Assembly (NCBI RefSeq): GCF_018991925.1
Contig: NW_024736071.1
Location: forward strand, 12,264,282 to 12,328,281
DNA: 64,000 bases
From: Homarus americanus
Lineage: Eukaryota > Arthropoda > Malacostraca > Decapoda > Nephropidae
Reading direction: 5' to 3'
Below the pieces are notes generated by a model, which saw only the letters and a list, made by a program, of their open reading frames with translations, was not told where the DNA came from and ran no database searches. The position numbers and the translations under genes were made by a program. This document shows positions 14,353 to 26,126 of this stretch, in pieces (the stretch's first letter is position 1; every line of letters begins with the position of its first letter).

Positions 14353-14361
14353 AGAGAGAGA
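14307..14361. repeat. (GA)n microsatellite
   Basis: GA dinucleotide run of about 55 bp with one imperfection. Confidence 0.95.
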
Positions 14362-14389
14362 CTTCACTACCACGATCAACACTTTCATG

Positions 14390-14424
14390 CTAACCTAACC
14401 TAACCTAACCTAACCTAACCTAGC
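14390..14424 (-). repeat. interstitial telomere-type repeat (CCTAA)n
   Basis: Six to seven tandem CCTAA units, equivalent to the arthropod telomeric TTAGG repeat on the minus strand, followed by degenerate CCTCAACCTAACCC. Being internal, it is an interstitial telomeric sequence and not a chromosome end. Confidence 0.8.
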
Positions 14425-14719
14425 CTCAACCTAACCCAACAAAACCATATCTAACTAATCCTAATCTCTCCATAATTCAACCCAAACTACCTTGTGTAAA
14501 ATGAATAAATATATCCGAGGTAGTGGTATTAGTTGCGGTAGTAGTGATGGTATAATGGTGGTGAGTAGTCAGGTATAAAGTAGTGGTAGCAGTAGTGGTG
14601 GTGAAGGAGCAGAAGTTGTAAGGATGCAGGTGGCAGAGGGAGTGAGAACCACCCTACTTGTTTGTTGTTGTAAGGGCCAAGTATAATGCCTCTGTGTCCC
14701 TCTATCACTAGAGTGCAAA
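14425..14719. other. non-coding stretch
   Basis: Contains GTAGTGGTA-type degenerate repeats at 14518-14605. No gene seen. Confidence 0.5.
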
Positions 14720-15875
14720 CACACCCCACCACGGCCCTGCCCTTCACCACGCCTCCCACCACGCCCTGCCCTTCACCACGCCTCCTCACCACGCCCCTGT
14801 CTCTTCACCACGCCTCCACCACGCCCCTGTCCTCTGCCACGCCTCCCACCATGCCCTGTCCTTCACCACGCCTCCCACCACGCCCCTGTCCCTTCAACAC
14901 GCCTCACCACGCCTCCCACCACCACGCCCTGCCCTTCACCACGCCCCCTGCCCTTCACCACGCCTCTCACCACGCCTCCCACCACCACGCCCTGCCCCTT
15001 CACCACACGCCCTGCCCCTTCATCACAGCCTCCCACCATGCCCTGTCCTCTACCACGCCTCCCACCACGCCCTGCCCTTCACCGCCTCCCACCACGCCCC
15101 TGCCCTTCACCACGCCTCCCACCACACCCTCCCTGCCCTCCACCACGCCTCTCACCACGCCCTGCCATTCACCACGCCTCCCATCACGCCCTGTCCCCTA
15201 CCACGCCCCTGCCCTTCACCACGCCTCCCACCACGCCCTGCCCTCACCACGCCTCTCACCACGCCCCGCCTCCCTTCACACGCCTCCCATCACGCCCTGT
15301 CCTCTACCACGCCCTACCCTCCACTACGCTCCCGCCTTCACCACGCATCCCATCGCCCCTTTCACCACGCCTCCCATCACGCCCCTGTCCCTCCACCACG
15401 CCCTGCCCCCACCACGCCCTGCCACCCCACCACGCCTACCCTCTCCACCACGCCTCCCCACCGCGCCCCACTCTCCACCGAACCCCACCTCCATCATTCC
15501 CCCCCACTCACGCCTTTCACCACGCCCTACCCAGAGTCACCTCCCCATCACGCCCTACTCCACCACGCCCCCTCCCTCCCTTCTGGTCAAGCCTCTCACC
15601 ACGCCCTCCCTCCCTCTGGTCACGCCTCTCACCACGCCCTCCCTCCCTTCTGGTCACGCTCACCACGCCCTCCTCCCTTCTGGTCACGCCTCACCACGCC
15701 CTCCTCCTTCTGGTCACGCCTCTCACCACGCCCCTCCTCCCTTCTGGTCACGCCTCTCACCACGCCCTCCCTCCTCTGGTCACGCTCTCACCACGCCCTC
15801 CCCCCCTTCTGGTCACGCCTCACCACGCCCTCCCTCCCTTCTGGTCACCTCTCTCCCAGCTGATCTCTCACCACG
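14720..15875. repeat. C-rich tandem array (CACCACGCC units)
   Basis: Two related parts. From 14720 to about 15570 the unit is roughly 29 bp, built from CCTCCCACCACGCCCTG and CCCTTCACCACG. From about 15580 to 15875 it is about 34 bp, with CTCACCACGCCCTCC and CTTCTGGTCACG. The CCACGCCC core resembles a KLF/Sp-type GC box, but nothing else suggests a regulatory role. Pro/Thr/Ser-rich frames up to 434 codons are artefacts. Confidence 0.93.
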
Positions 15876-16194
15876 CCTTCCTCTCCCTCCACCCCCTTCC
15901 CTCCTATCTCGAGCATGTCCTCCCTCCCTACCTCCCTCCACACCCTTACTTCCTTTTCTTAAATGCTCGAGTAAATTTAGGTTAGGTTAGGTTAGGATAA
16001 TTTGGCAAAATTAGGTTAGAATAAGTTAAATTAAACTAGATAAGTTAGGCTAAACTAAACTCAATTTATTTATGTCTGGCTAGATTAGGTTACGTTAGGT
16101 TAGCGTTGGGGTGTTTAATCTTAAAGTGAAATAAGCTGGGTGGATAATCTGCAGATAATCCGTAAGTTTAGGTAAGGCACCAACTCTGCCGTGT

Positions 16195-16196
<2 letters not shown>
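15876..16196. repeat. degenerate TTAGGTTAGG-type tract and flanks
   Basis: After the array, TTAGGTTAGGTTAGGAT at about 15978-15995 and scattered GTTAGATTAGG-like words to 16110 are degenerate telomere-type repeats. No gene seen. Confidence 0.6.

Positions 16197-16229
<33 letters not shown>
16197..16229. repeat. (GA)n microsatellite
   Basis: GA dinucleotide run. Confidence 0.93.
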
Positions 16230-16231
<2 letters not shown>

Positions 16232-17035
16232 TATTTACGTTTGTTTTCATCTGCAATTTGTTTGTGTGTGAGTACAGTGTAAACAACCACATACTGTTAA
16301 ACAAACATACATAATGCTAAATGGCCTGTGTGGTAGTGGGGCTGTGGTGTTTGGGGGGGTGAGGTTGTATGGTGTGGGGTGTTAGGATGTGAGGTTGTGA
16401 GCTTGTGTGGATGTGTGTGGGGTGTGGATATGTTGTGTGGGTGTGTGGGTGGGTGGGTGGTGGGTGGTGGTGTGTGTGTGTGTGTGACAAGGAAGAAGAA
16501 GGCGTGTAGAGGTGTCGTGAGGATGACAGGTATGGATGGCGCGCTCTTGGGGTTGAACGAGTGGGCGTGGCAGGCAAGAATGGCGCGCGCGTGGTTGACA
16601 TGAGCACTACAAGGGTGTGGCGCGCGTGTACAGTAGGAGTGGCACGTGTAGGCGGCGTGGGGTGGCGTGGGTGGCAGGTAGCTGGAGTCTGCCACATACC
16701 TCACCACAAGTTAAGATACGACTGCCACGCTGCCACCTCTAAAATAGCACCTACATTTTTACTCCAATATTCCTCCTTAATATAGCTCCTTGTAAATAGC
16801 GGTTGTTGGAATATATCTCTCCATACGCCTATAGTGTTTACCAATATGGCTCAATATAGTTCACATATATGGTGGTTATTCTGTTTCAAACGTTATATCT
16901 CATTATATAACTTATATGTGTGTGTGTGTGTTTTAATTAGGTCACTGCGTCAAATAGCGCATTGAATAATACATACATAAATAATAATTCCCTTAGTTCT
17001 TTATCTTCATTATCTCTGCTTCTCTCTCTTTCTCT
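16230..17035. other. GT-rich then CpG-rich stretch, no gene recognised
   Basis: 16330-16490 is G/T-rich (GGTGTGG words). 16500-16690 has clustered GCGCGC and CGTGGC, the highest local CpG density in the first 20 kb, which could mark a small CpG island, but no coding sequence is recognisable downstream. 16700-17035 is AT-rich. Confidence 0.45.
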
Positions 17036-19605
17036 CTACCTTCTTCTCACACCCTCATTTCTCTCAATCCACTTACCCTGCCCCTCACCCTCTCCACCTG
17101 CTCTCACTCTCCCTCTCACCCCCCTCCGCCCTCCCACCCCTGCCCCCGCTCCCTCCCACCCCTGCCCTCACCTCCTCTCACCCCTGCCCCCCACTCTCCT
17201 CTCACCCCTGCCCCCCACTCTCCTCCCCACCCCTGCCCTCGCTCCCTCCCCACCCTGTCCCTGCCTCCATCACCCTGCCCTCACCCTCCTCAACCCTGCC
17301 TCTCTCCTCCCCACCTGCCCTCACCTCCTCCTCACTCCTGCCCCCACCTCCCTCACCCCTGCCCCTCTCTCCCCACCCCTGCCCCCACCTCCTCCTCCCC
17401 ACCTGCCCCCACTCTCCTCCTCACCCCTGCCCCTCGCTCCCTCCCCTCTCTGTCCTCGCTCTTATCAACCCTGCCCCCCACTCCTCCACCTGCCCTCTCT
17501 CCCTCCACCCCTCTCATCTCCTTCACCCCTGCCCTCCTCTCCTTTCACCCTGCCCTCGCTCCTCAACCTGTCCCTGCTCCTCTCACCTGTCCTGCTCTTA
17601 TCACCCTGCCCTCACCCTCCCTAACCCTGCCCTCCTCACCCCTGCCCTCTCTCCTCACTTCCTGCCCTCCTTTCAACCCTGTCCCTCCCTTTTCCCCACC
17701 CCTCTGCCCTCCCCTCTCTGCCCCTCACCCTCCCCACCCTCTGCCCCCACCCCCTCCCCACCCCTGCCCTCCTTCACCCTGTCCCTCCCTTTAATTCCTG
17801 CCCCTCCCACCCCTGCTCCCCACCTCCCAGCCTGCTCTCCACCCTCCCACCCCTGCCCCTCGGCCCTTTCACCCCTGCCCCCGCTCCTCCCCACCCCCCT
17901 CCTGGCTCCTCCCATCCTGCCCTGCTCCCTCCACCCTGCCCTGCTCCCTCCTCACCCTGCCCTCACTCCTCCTCACCTCGCCCCTGCTCCTCAACCTGCC
18001 CTCGCTCCTCCCAACCCTGCCCCCACCCTCCCCACCCTGCCCCCCACCCCTCCCCAACCTGCTCTCACCCTCATCCTGCCCCTCCCCCTCCCACCCCTGC
18101 CCTCGCCTCCCCACTCTCCCCTCTCCCTCCTCTTCTGCCCCCTGCCTCACACCCTGCCCTGCTCCTCACCCCTGCCCCCGCTCCCCACCCCTGCCCTCGC
18201 TCCTCTCACCCTGCCCCTCGCTCCTCCCACCCTGCCCCCGCCCTCCCACCCTGCCCTGCCCTCTCACTCTGCCCGCCCTCTCCCTCCTCACCCCTGCCCC
18301 GTCCTCCTACTCTGCCCCTGCCCCTCCCCAACCCTGCCCCACCTCCTCACCCTGCTCCCACCTCCCAACTCTGCTCCCACCCTCCCCACTCTGCTCCCAC
18401 CCTCCTCAACCTCTGCCCCTCACCCCCTCCCCACTCCTGCCCCCCACTCTTTCACACCTGCCCTCTCTCTCCCTTTCTCATCTGCCCCTCACTCCTTTCA
18501 CCCCTGCCCCTCTCTCTCTCCTTTCACCCCTGCCCTCCTCTCCTTCACCCTGCCCCCATCCTTCACCCTGCCCCCCACCCTCCCCACCCCTGCCCCTCGC
18601 CCTCCCCACCCTGCCCTCACCCCACCACCCCCCCCCCTCACTCCACCCCTCACCCTGCCCTCACCCCACCATCATCCCTGCCCCCACTCTACCCCCACCC
18701 CTGCCCTCACCCTACCCTTCGCCCTACCTTCAACCCTAACCTCAATCACCTTCACCCTGCCCTCATCCCACCATCAACCTCGCCGCCACCAGCCCTCACC
18801 TGCCCTCACCCAGCCCCACCCTACCATCACCCCTGCCCCCAACCCTACCATTAACCCTGCCCTCACTCTACCCTCACCCCTGCCCCTCACCCTACCTTCA
18901 ACCCTACCTCTCAACCCTAACCTCACCCTACCTTCACCCTGCCCTCATCCTACCATCACCCTGCCGTCACTCTGCCCTCATTCTGCCCTCACCCTGCCCT
19001 CACCCTACCATCACCCCTGCCCCACCCTACCATTACCCTGCCCCCACTCCACCTCAACCCTAACCTCAACCCTAACCTCAACCCTACCTTCAACCCTGCC
19101 CTCATCCTACCATCACCCTGCCGTCACTCCGCCCTCACCTGCCCTCAACCTAACCTCACCCTCACCCTTCACCCCACCGTCACTGCCCCATTCTGCCCCC
19201 ACCCCTGCCCTCACCCCACCATCACCCTGCCCCACCCTACCACATACCCTGGCCCCTCACTCTACCCCACTCTACCCCAACCCTAACCTCACCCTACCTT
19301 CACCCTGCCCTCATCCTACCATCACCCTGCCGTCACTCTGCCCTCACCTGCCCTCACCCTAACCTCCACCTACCCTTCACCCACCGTCACTGCCCTCATT
19401 CTGCCCTCACCTGCCCTCACCTACCATCACCTGCCCTCACCCCACCATTACCCTGCCTCCTCTACCCTCCTCTACCCTCACCCTAACCTCACCCCTACCT
19501 TCACCCTGCCCTCATCCTACCATCACCCTGCCGTCACTCTGCCCTCACCCTGCCCCTCTGACCCTAACCTCACCCCTACCCCTTCACCCCTACCCTTCCT
19601 CTCCC
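17036..19605. repeat. 2.5-kb C/T-rich degenerate array
   Basis: Degenerate 14-16 bp units such as CTCCCACCCCTGCC and, after about 18650, CCTACCATCACCCTGCC and AACCCTAACCTCA. The plus strand is almost devoid of G except in TGCC. Frames on either strand (Pro/Ser/Leu or Gly/Arg/Glu-rich) are artefacts. Confidence 0.93.
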
Positions 19606-19953
19606 CTTCACGTGGTAATCGGTATGTTCCCGGTTTGAGGTTCTATTTTAAGAACCTTCCGCTTATGGTGGTGATCCTCGCCCAAGGGTTCAGTTAGAGA
19701 AGGAGAGGGTCGGGTGAGAAGATGGAATATTAGTGATGGGAGAAAACGTGAAAAGGAAGAAGAAGGAAGAGGAAGGAAGGAGGTGAGGTGGTGGAAGATG
19801 ATTTTTATTTGTAATTACTACCACCACTACTACTGCTACTACCATTACTACCACCACAACTACCATCACCACCAGTACACAGACGGGGATGGTAATATAG
19901 GTCGTGATGAGAGAGAAAATACAGTACACAGAATTCCTTTGATAAACAGCCAG

Positions 19954-20010
<57 letters not shown>

Positions 20011-20187
20011 GTTCACCCTTCCTCATCTCCTACCTCCTCTTCCTCTCACTTCACACCTCCACCTCCCTCCCCTCCCTCCCCATTTCACCCTCCTTTCTTC
20101 TCTTCTCTTACACACCATTAAGGGAAGTAAGCAACATACAGACAGGTAACAGGTGTGTGAGTGATTATATATGTCACATCTGGCAAG
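19606..20187. other. non-coding stretch with (CT)n
   Basis: Holds an ACCACTAC-type triplet tract at about 19815-19875 and a (CT)n run at 19954-20004. No gene seen. Confidence 0.6.
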
Positions 20188-20188
20188 T

Positions 20189-20260
<72 letters not shown>
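20188..20260. repeat. (CA)n microsatellite
   Basis: Uninterrupted CA run of about 72 bp. Confidence 0.96.
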
Positions 20261-20262
<2 letters not shown>

Positions 20263-20480
20263 TTAGCTCCTCAATGTTAGTTAGTCAATATCCACTAAAC
20301 TGAGTTAATTTAAACACTAATTTAATGAGTATTTGACTGTCTTTTATCATTTGGATGTTGAAAAATTAACAGAGACCTTAACAATATTAACATTCCCTTG
20401 AAAGAATTAAATAAAGCAAATGTTAAAATACAATACATAATACCTTCCTAGTTTTGTCATCATTTGGCTGTGGTGAACTA

Positions 20481-21347
20481 CACTCGTTAACGGACTCTCT
20501 CACTTACGTATCGTACAGACAACATAACGGAAATTCAAGGTCTCTGTTAGCGGATTACCACAAATACTGTATATCCCTCAGACAAGATAACGGAAATCAA
20601 AGGCCTCTCGTTAACGGACTCTCTCACTAACACAACAGTATCCAGCAGACAACATAACGGTTCCTCGACATCCTGTTAACTAAAATATATTTCCCATGTG
20701 TTGCCACGCCCCGGGACACAACTTCACGCTAATTGGTCGACTTCTATCTACGTCATCATTATTGCCGCCCCAGGGACACAACTTCACGCTAATTGGTCGA
20801 CTTCTATCTACGTCATCATTATTGCCGCCCCCAGGGACACAGCTTCACGCTAATTGGTCGACTTCTATCTACGTCATCATTATTGCCACGCCCCCGGGGA
20901 CACAACTTCACGCTATTGGTCGACTTCTATCTACGTCATCATTATTGCCACGCCCCCGGGGACAAAACTTCACGCTAATTGGTCGACTTCTATCACGTCA
21001 TCATTATTGCCACGCCCCCAGGGCACAACTTCACGCTAATTGGTCGACTTCTATCTACGTCACCATTATTGCCACCCCCCGGGGACACAACTTCACGCTA
21101 ATTGGTCGACTTCTATCTACGTCATCATTATATTTTATATTTTTCTAGCATAATTATATACTAAGGAGCTATGACAGGGATTACCCTTATACAATCATTA
21201 CTTAGGCCTAATTACTGTAAATAAGGTCAAGTGGTAATCAATGAGTTTGTTATTTGAAACTACAAAAAAAAATAAAACTCTATACCGGATTTTTCACGAC
21301 TTAACGGAATACCTGCAACAAGTAATCCGTTAATTAGAGGATTACTG
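20481..21347. mobile_element. possible pogo/Tigger-like non-autonomous DNA element
   Basis: The right end read on the minus strand starts TA|CAGTAATCCTCTAATTAACG and the left end reads TA|CACTCGTTAACGGACT. Both put a TTAACGGA block near a TA dinucleotide, as in Tigger-type inverted termini. Two to three internal degenerate copies of CTCGTTAACGGACTCTCTCA and CAGACAACATAACGG lie at 20481-20660. The ends match imperfectly, so the element call is tentative. The 61-bp array sits inside it. Confidence 0.3.
20701..21128. repeat. 61-bp tandem repeat, 7 copies
   Basis: Seven near-identical copies. Each contains, in order, a GC-box-like CCACGCCCC (or CCGCCCC), CACAACTTCACGC, an inverted CCAAT box within AATTGGTCGA, and CTACGTCATCATTATT with a CRE/ATF-like TACGTCA. 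Spacing between these motifs is fixed across copies. Whether this is a regulatory array or simple amplification is unknown. Confidence 0.93.
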
Positions 21348-21349
21348 TA

Positions 21350-21721
21350 ATGCTTTTGACATATTTATAATTATTTCTCGCCTTTAATATTTGTTTATAA
21401 TATTTTACTGACCAGAAGATCCAGAATAATAAAAGAGAGAGAGACCAATATATCACAGCTTCCATAACTGATAAAATGACCTCGACCGTCAGACACATCA
21501 CCAATATCGTCCATTCATTCAGCTTAATGATTAGTTTGAAGTCTCGTTATATATGACAGAAAAATATACCATTTATGATATTGCTATATTAGTGGAGTAT
21601 CAGAGAGAGAGAGAGAGAGGGAGAAATAATGTTATATAGTACAATATTATATCCAAAACCATAAATCAGAAAAACAAAAGAAAGAAAAATAATTATTAGA
21701 GATTTAATGTATGTGCAGTGT
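21350..21721. other. AT-rich non-coding stretch
   Basis: No gene or recognised element. A short GA run occurs at about 21602-21620. Confidence 0.6.
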
Positions 21722-21790
21722 GTAATAATAATAATAATAAACGGTTTATTAATAGAGTGCAGCCGGTGGCTAAATACAGACTTACATTTG
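21722..21790 (-). mobile_element. LINE 3' tail fragment
   Basis: (TAA)n followed by ACGGTTTATTAATAGAGTGC and AGCCGGTGGCTAAATACAG. On the minus strand this resembles the 3' end of the retrotransposon at 22.5-25.2 kb (AGCCTTCCGGCTGCCATGCT, CAATAAACCGTTAATAATAA). It is the most diverged of three copies. Confidence 0.55.
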
Positions 21791-22499
21791 ATTATTGAAT
21801 ACATTTACAGGGCTGGTGCGTGTGTGTGTGTGTGTGTGTGTGTGTCATACCCCCCACACACACACTCTACGACGTCTCTCTCTCCGTCAAACACGGTGAC
21901 GTTTACACACCCAGATAACTTAATCAGCGACAATGTACATAATTGCGTCAACTTTCCTGACTCTACAAGTGGGTGAAGGTGTTTGTCGGTTCCCATCTTG
22001 ACACGATCACGAAAGTCATCCATTGGTGGAACCTTGGGCGGGGTGCCATACTCTACCGGCCCTCTGTGGCACTATTCACTACACCTTACGTAGAGAAGAG
22101 AGAAGAGATTGTGACAAATTTATGTTCCTATTCTAACGTTTCCTTTCACTTATAAAATATTAAGTGTTTGGTACCTGTGTCACCTGTGAGGCGTAACACC
22201 TGATAATTATTAAAACTTTTGTGTCTATGATTAATTAAGCCTCTGCTTCTGGCTCACTGCGTTGTTTCTTCATAACTTTATCACTTCCGTCATCAGAGTC
22301 AAACTTGTGCTAATGAGAGGCAGTATCATACATATACTATTCACATTTTAATTTACTCTCCTACTCTACAACTCTCTGACCCACTTACCTTCTAGATGAG
22401 CTAATACAATAATTCACTATTATTATTATTATTATTATATTATTATTATTATTACTCACTTACTCACCCTCCCCGACCTAGGTGTTTTCTGTAGACCAA
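21791..22499. other. non-coding stretch
   Basis: GT run at 21819-21845, a (TTA)n run at about 22418-22452. No gene recognised. Confidence 0.6.
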
Positions 22500-22514
22500 T
22501 AGATTGAAGGCATT

Positions 22515-23235
22515 TTGGGTATATGTTGTGCCACGTGCCCACCCTCGCTCCACTGCCTTAATCATATACTGCGGGGCATACTATCCGCCTTGCTCTCCCA
22601 CCAGAGACATTCTTATCAATCATCTCATTACCACCTCAGAGTTAGGTACCCATGTGCCAAGCTAGTACTATGTGGGGATTATAACGAAATTGACACCACT
22701 GATATCCAGGAACAGCTGCTACTATCACAAGCTGTGAACTTCCCCACACACGGTCAAAATACCACCTTAACTAACTTAGCGGACCAGTACCACCAACCAC
22801 CTCAATATCTCCTATGGTGTAGCACACACCTATCAGTGATCTGGTCTCCAGCTGCCAAATGCCAGAGACCCTACATCAAGACCTACAGGCCACTCTGCAG
22901 TGCGTCTCTTCAAGCCATGGATAGTTCACCATCCCTGGATTGAAGTACTAAGTGTGGATGACGTGGACACCAAATGGTTAAATTTCACCAACACCACTAC
23001 GGAAGCTCACCACCTTTTCTTCCCCGAGAAGTCCGTCAGATCACACCCAGCTGACTTGCCCTGGATCACACCTCGGATCAAAAGTCTTATCCAGCAGAGA
23101 GTCAGGGCCTTTTATCTCAATAACCACAACCGCTACAGGTCCCTTTGCAACCAATTCATCCGTGAAATATGCGCTGCAAAGAAGTCTTACTACCCAGCCA
23201 AGCTGCAACACCTGAAGCAGACCAACACCAGTTAG
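22515..23235 (+). pseudogene. LINE endonuclease C-terminal part and RT linker remnant
   Basis: The frame 22515-22943 includes LVLCGDYNEIDTTDIQEQL, matching the GDxN motif of apurinic-endonuclease-like LINE proteins, and the following VNFPTHGQNTTLTNLA block. The next frame (to 23235) carries PWITPRIKSLIQQR and a long basic helix, typical of the linker before the RT domain. The frames overlap with a shift between them, and a stop ends the second. Confidence 0.75.
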
Positions 23236-23718
23236 TGGTATGGTAAGCTTAAAGAATTCTGTTGACTAAACAATAAGACATACCCTCCTTCCTTACCCAT
23301 CTCACTAGTGTTGACGAAGCTGAGCAATCAAACAACCATTTCGCTACTATATGCCCTGCTTGACACATCCAGTCTCCACTAACACCCTTTCCCACTGACT
23401 TAGCGGAAGAATTTGACGTAGCAAAACGTCTGGAGAAACTTATGTTAACGCGCTCCTCCACCCCATTGACTTACGAACTAGCTAAACCCTCTACTTCATC
23501 ATCAATGCTTCCCTCAGCCAAGCAAGATGCCCAGCTGACTGCAAGGCCCCGTATGTGTCACCAGTGTCCAAGTCAACGAGTCCACAATACTTAAATGAGA
23601 TACAACCCATTGGCATCACCCCAATACCCAGATTAATCTGCGAAAGTTTAATTTTTGACTGAGCCTATGCTGATATTACAGGCGCCATAGAACCTCAGCA
23701 ATTTGGCAATATGAAAAC

Positions 23719-24235
23719 TTGCTCCATCACCATTGTCTTGTCATCTTTCTCGACTACATATACCGCCATCTGGAAAAACAAAAGACGTTTGTGGCTGTCG
23801 CCTACATTGACTTCACCAAACCATTTGACCTAGTCGACCACAATTCAATCATCATTAAAGCTATCGACCTAGGTTTCGAAAAGTCTTATACCATGGCTGA
23901 CAGACTTCCTTAGTGATCGACGCCAAGCGTGCATTTTCCGAGGCTGTCTCCACTTTTCAGTCACTCACCTGAGGCGTCCCCTAGGCACCAAGATGGGACC
24001 ATTCTGCTTCCTCATGTTTATCAATGATGCCCTAAGAAAAACCTATGCTCACTGGAAATATATCGACGACTCCACCATTGGGATCAATGTGAACAACTCG
24101 GCTCCTGACTGCACTGCCCTCAAGAATACATTAAAGTCTCAAACTGGGCCAACAACCATGTCACCACCTCCAAGAGAGCTCTCAACTTGCCCAGCCATGT
24201 CAGTGTTGTTATTATTATCATCAGATAGTATTTGA
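23719..24235 (+). pseudogene. LINE reverse transcriptase remnant with YIDD box
   Basis: VAVAYIDFTKPFDLVDHNSI gives RT motif A, with the catalytic Asp in YIDFTKPFD. LGTKMGPFCFLMFINDA is the motif B region. KYIDDST, with Tyr at 24059, is the catalytic YxDD of motif C. Motifs A and B are in separate frames: stops and a frameshift lie between 23913 and 23993. At about 24195-24245 the frame runs into AT-rich sequence before the C-terminal part resumes. Confidence 0.85.
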
Positions 24236-24239
24236 TTTC

Positions 24240-24990
24240 TGCTAAATAAACTGTTTTTCAGTTATGCACATCAACCTCTCCTCTGACCTTGTCCACCTCC
24301 CCCCATTACTTTGGGCCCCAACACACTCCAGGTTGGACTCTGGCTCCTCGGCGTCACTATAGAAAACAAACTAAACTGGAAAACACACGCCAGTACAGTT
24401 GTCAAATTCTCCAGTTTTCGTCTCCACCTCCTCTGTCGTCTCAAGTCCCTCGGAGTTCCTGCACCCGAGCTCATCTATGCCTTCCCGACCTGGTCTTCCT
24501 CCCTAAATGCCACACAACGGAAACACCTATAGAAAAAGTGCAGAAGAGGGCATGCAAGACTATATCTCTCCCCTCCTCCACATATCAAAAAGCGCTCAAC
24601 ACACCGACCCTCTCGGCTCTCTCTGATCATCACCACGACCTCATCTGCAAATTTGGTGAGAAGTTTCTGCACCATCCTCAACCGGCTCCTACTTCCACCC
24701 GAGATCCCTCGTCTGCGAATTGCTGTTCGACACCACAACCGCCTCCAGCCCGTACGTACTATCGTAGACAAAAGTTCGCTCCCTATGGTGAAACTGAGTC
24801 ACGGGAATGAGTCTCAATGACTTACCCTGACTGTCATCTGGTGCGGGTGTGCTGTTTTATCTCATTTGGGGTCGATACTGCTTCAGTTTGGGAGGGAGCA
24901 AACTTTCGTCCACGAGATTATTGATCGCTATAAGAACAGCCCAGTCCCAGCCATTGTAAAAATTATCAACAACTCGTAGTCAACCTGTGT
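24240..24990 (+). pseudogene. LINE RT C-terminal region remnant
   Basis: Resumes as MHINLSSDLVHLPP and LGPNTLQV in one frame, LLGVTIENKLNWKTH (the palm-thumb segment of LINE RTs) and LLCRLKSLGVPAPELIYAF, then a diverged C-terminus in another frame, with stops. This orders the fragments as one element with 22515-24235. Confidence 0.75.
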
Positions 24991-25329
24991 TCACTCCCTG
25001 CTAATCTTACCGCTTTGGACTGTCACTATGTTGAAATGCCCTGTAGTACGACCTTCTTCCCACCTTGTTACAATATATCATATTTGTATCACTTCATGTT
25101 ACTTATATATTATTTGCCAATCAAGAGACCCATTCCCCAATTATTTAACTATATTTTCAGCCTTCCGGCTGCCATGCTCTTTCAATAAACCGTTAATAAT
25201 AATAATTATTATTATAATAATATTATTATTATGGTTTTCTCAAGGATGGCCGGCAAAGAACCTAGGAGTAATTTGTAAGGTGTGAAGCTATCATAGCACA
25301 ACAACCACACCCAAATTAACAAGTTTATG

Positions 25330-25470
25330 ACCAGTGTCAAGGAACAGTCCGAAGACCGTACAACTCGCCAACTGCACTGGCTAACCATTACCCCGGACGA
25401 TCCGGAAATCGATTAACATCCAGGTTCTCATTACTGCTGGGTAGACAGAGGCAAAATGACGTGAAAAGCC
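25330..25470 (-). mobile_element. SINE fragment, second copy
   Basis: On the minus strand this matches the body of the SINE at about 2195-2330: CTGCTGGGTAGACAGAGGC, ATCGATTAACATCCAGGTTC and CTAACCATTACCCCGG are recognisable on the plus strand as reverse complements. The tRNA-like head is missing or decayed where a (CA)n run begins. Confidence 0.75.
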
Positions 25471-25502
25471 CAAAGTTTTCCCCTACGAGATCGACCAGAG
25501 TC

Positions 25503-25503
25503 T

Positions 25504-25565
<62 letters not shown>

Positions 25566-25568
25566 ACA
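25503..25568. repeat. (CA)n microsatellite
   Basis: CA run with one AAAC interruption near its end. Confidence 0.95.
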
Positions 25569-26126
25569 CTAAACAAAAAAACAGCCTTTTCCCAGTTTGA
25601 CGACTATGCCCACCCCTCATAGTCTTGTTAGCCAATAAACGCATCTCTTTCATGACGTCAGAGCACAACACTGCTGTTGTCACCGTGACGTCATTCTTGT
25701 GAGTCACTGGCATAGATCCCATTATAGCGTCAAGCATCTTACCCTGAGACTGTGTACTAGTTCATGGGAAAATTATAACAAATGACATCATCTGTTACCA
25801 ATTCAGGCAAATTCCCATCGTTTATCCCACAGCTTATAAAATAGTTTCGTATAAGAATTATAAAAGAAGAGATTTAGTCAAGGAATATTTTGCTGCCAGA
25901 CTTTTCAGCACCACCTCACTCCGTTTTCTAATGCTCAGGTGTTTATATATATTGTCCTTTAGTATATACAGTGAGATATATAGGCCAGGCGGAGCAATAA
26001 ATAAGGGTAGATATAATGGCCGGGGACCTTGGCTGTGAGTGAAGGATGAGCTTAGTTAAGTGCCTCGTGTATATCATTATGTTGTCCTCGAGTCCGTACT
26101 GTGTCTGGTGACGAGAACACTACACC
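25569..26126. other. unique non-coding stretch
   Basis: No gene, RNA or repeat recognised. Confidence 0.6.

Larger units (their letters stand above)
22500..25225 (+). mobile_element. decayed non-LTR retrotransposon (LINE), endonuclease plus RT
   Basis: One plus-strand element with apurinic-type endonuclease remnant, reverse transcriptase with YIDD, a C-terminal region and a 3' end running into (TAA)n/(ATT)n at 25190-25225. Frames are broken by several stops and frameshifts, so it cannot be autonomous. The order endonuclease-RT-3' simple repeat fits the CR1/Jockey/L2 group. Its 5' end is not clear and is probably truncated. The 3' end is shared with 21722-21790 and 33700-33945. Confidence 0.85.

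Noticed and set aside
14686..15990. 434-codon Pro/Thr/Ser frame
   Set aside because: Translation of the CACCACGCC array; a second overlapping frame is equally long.
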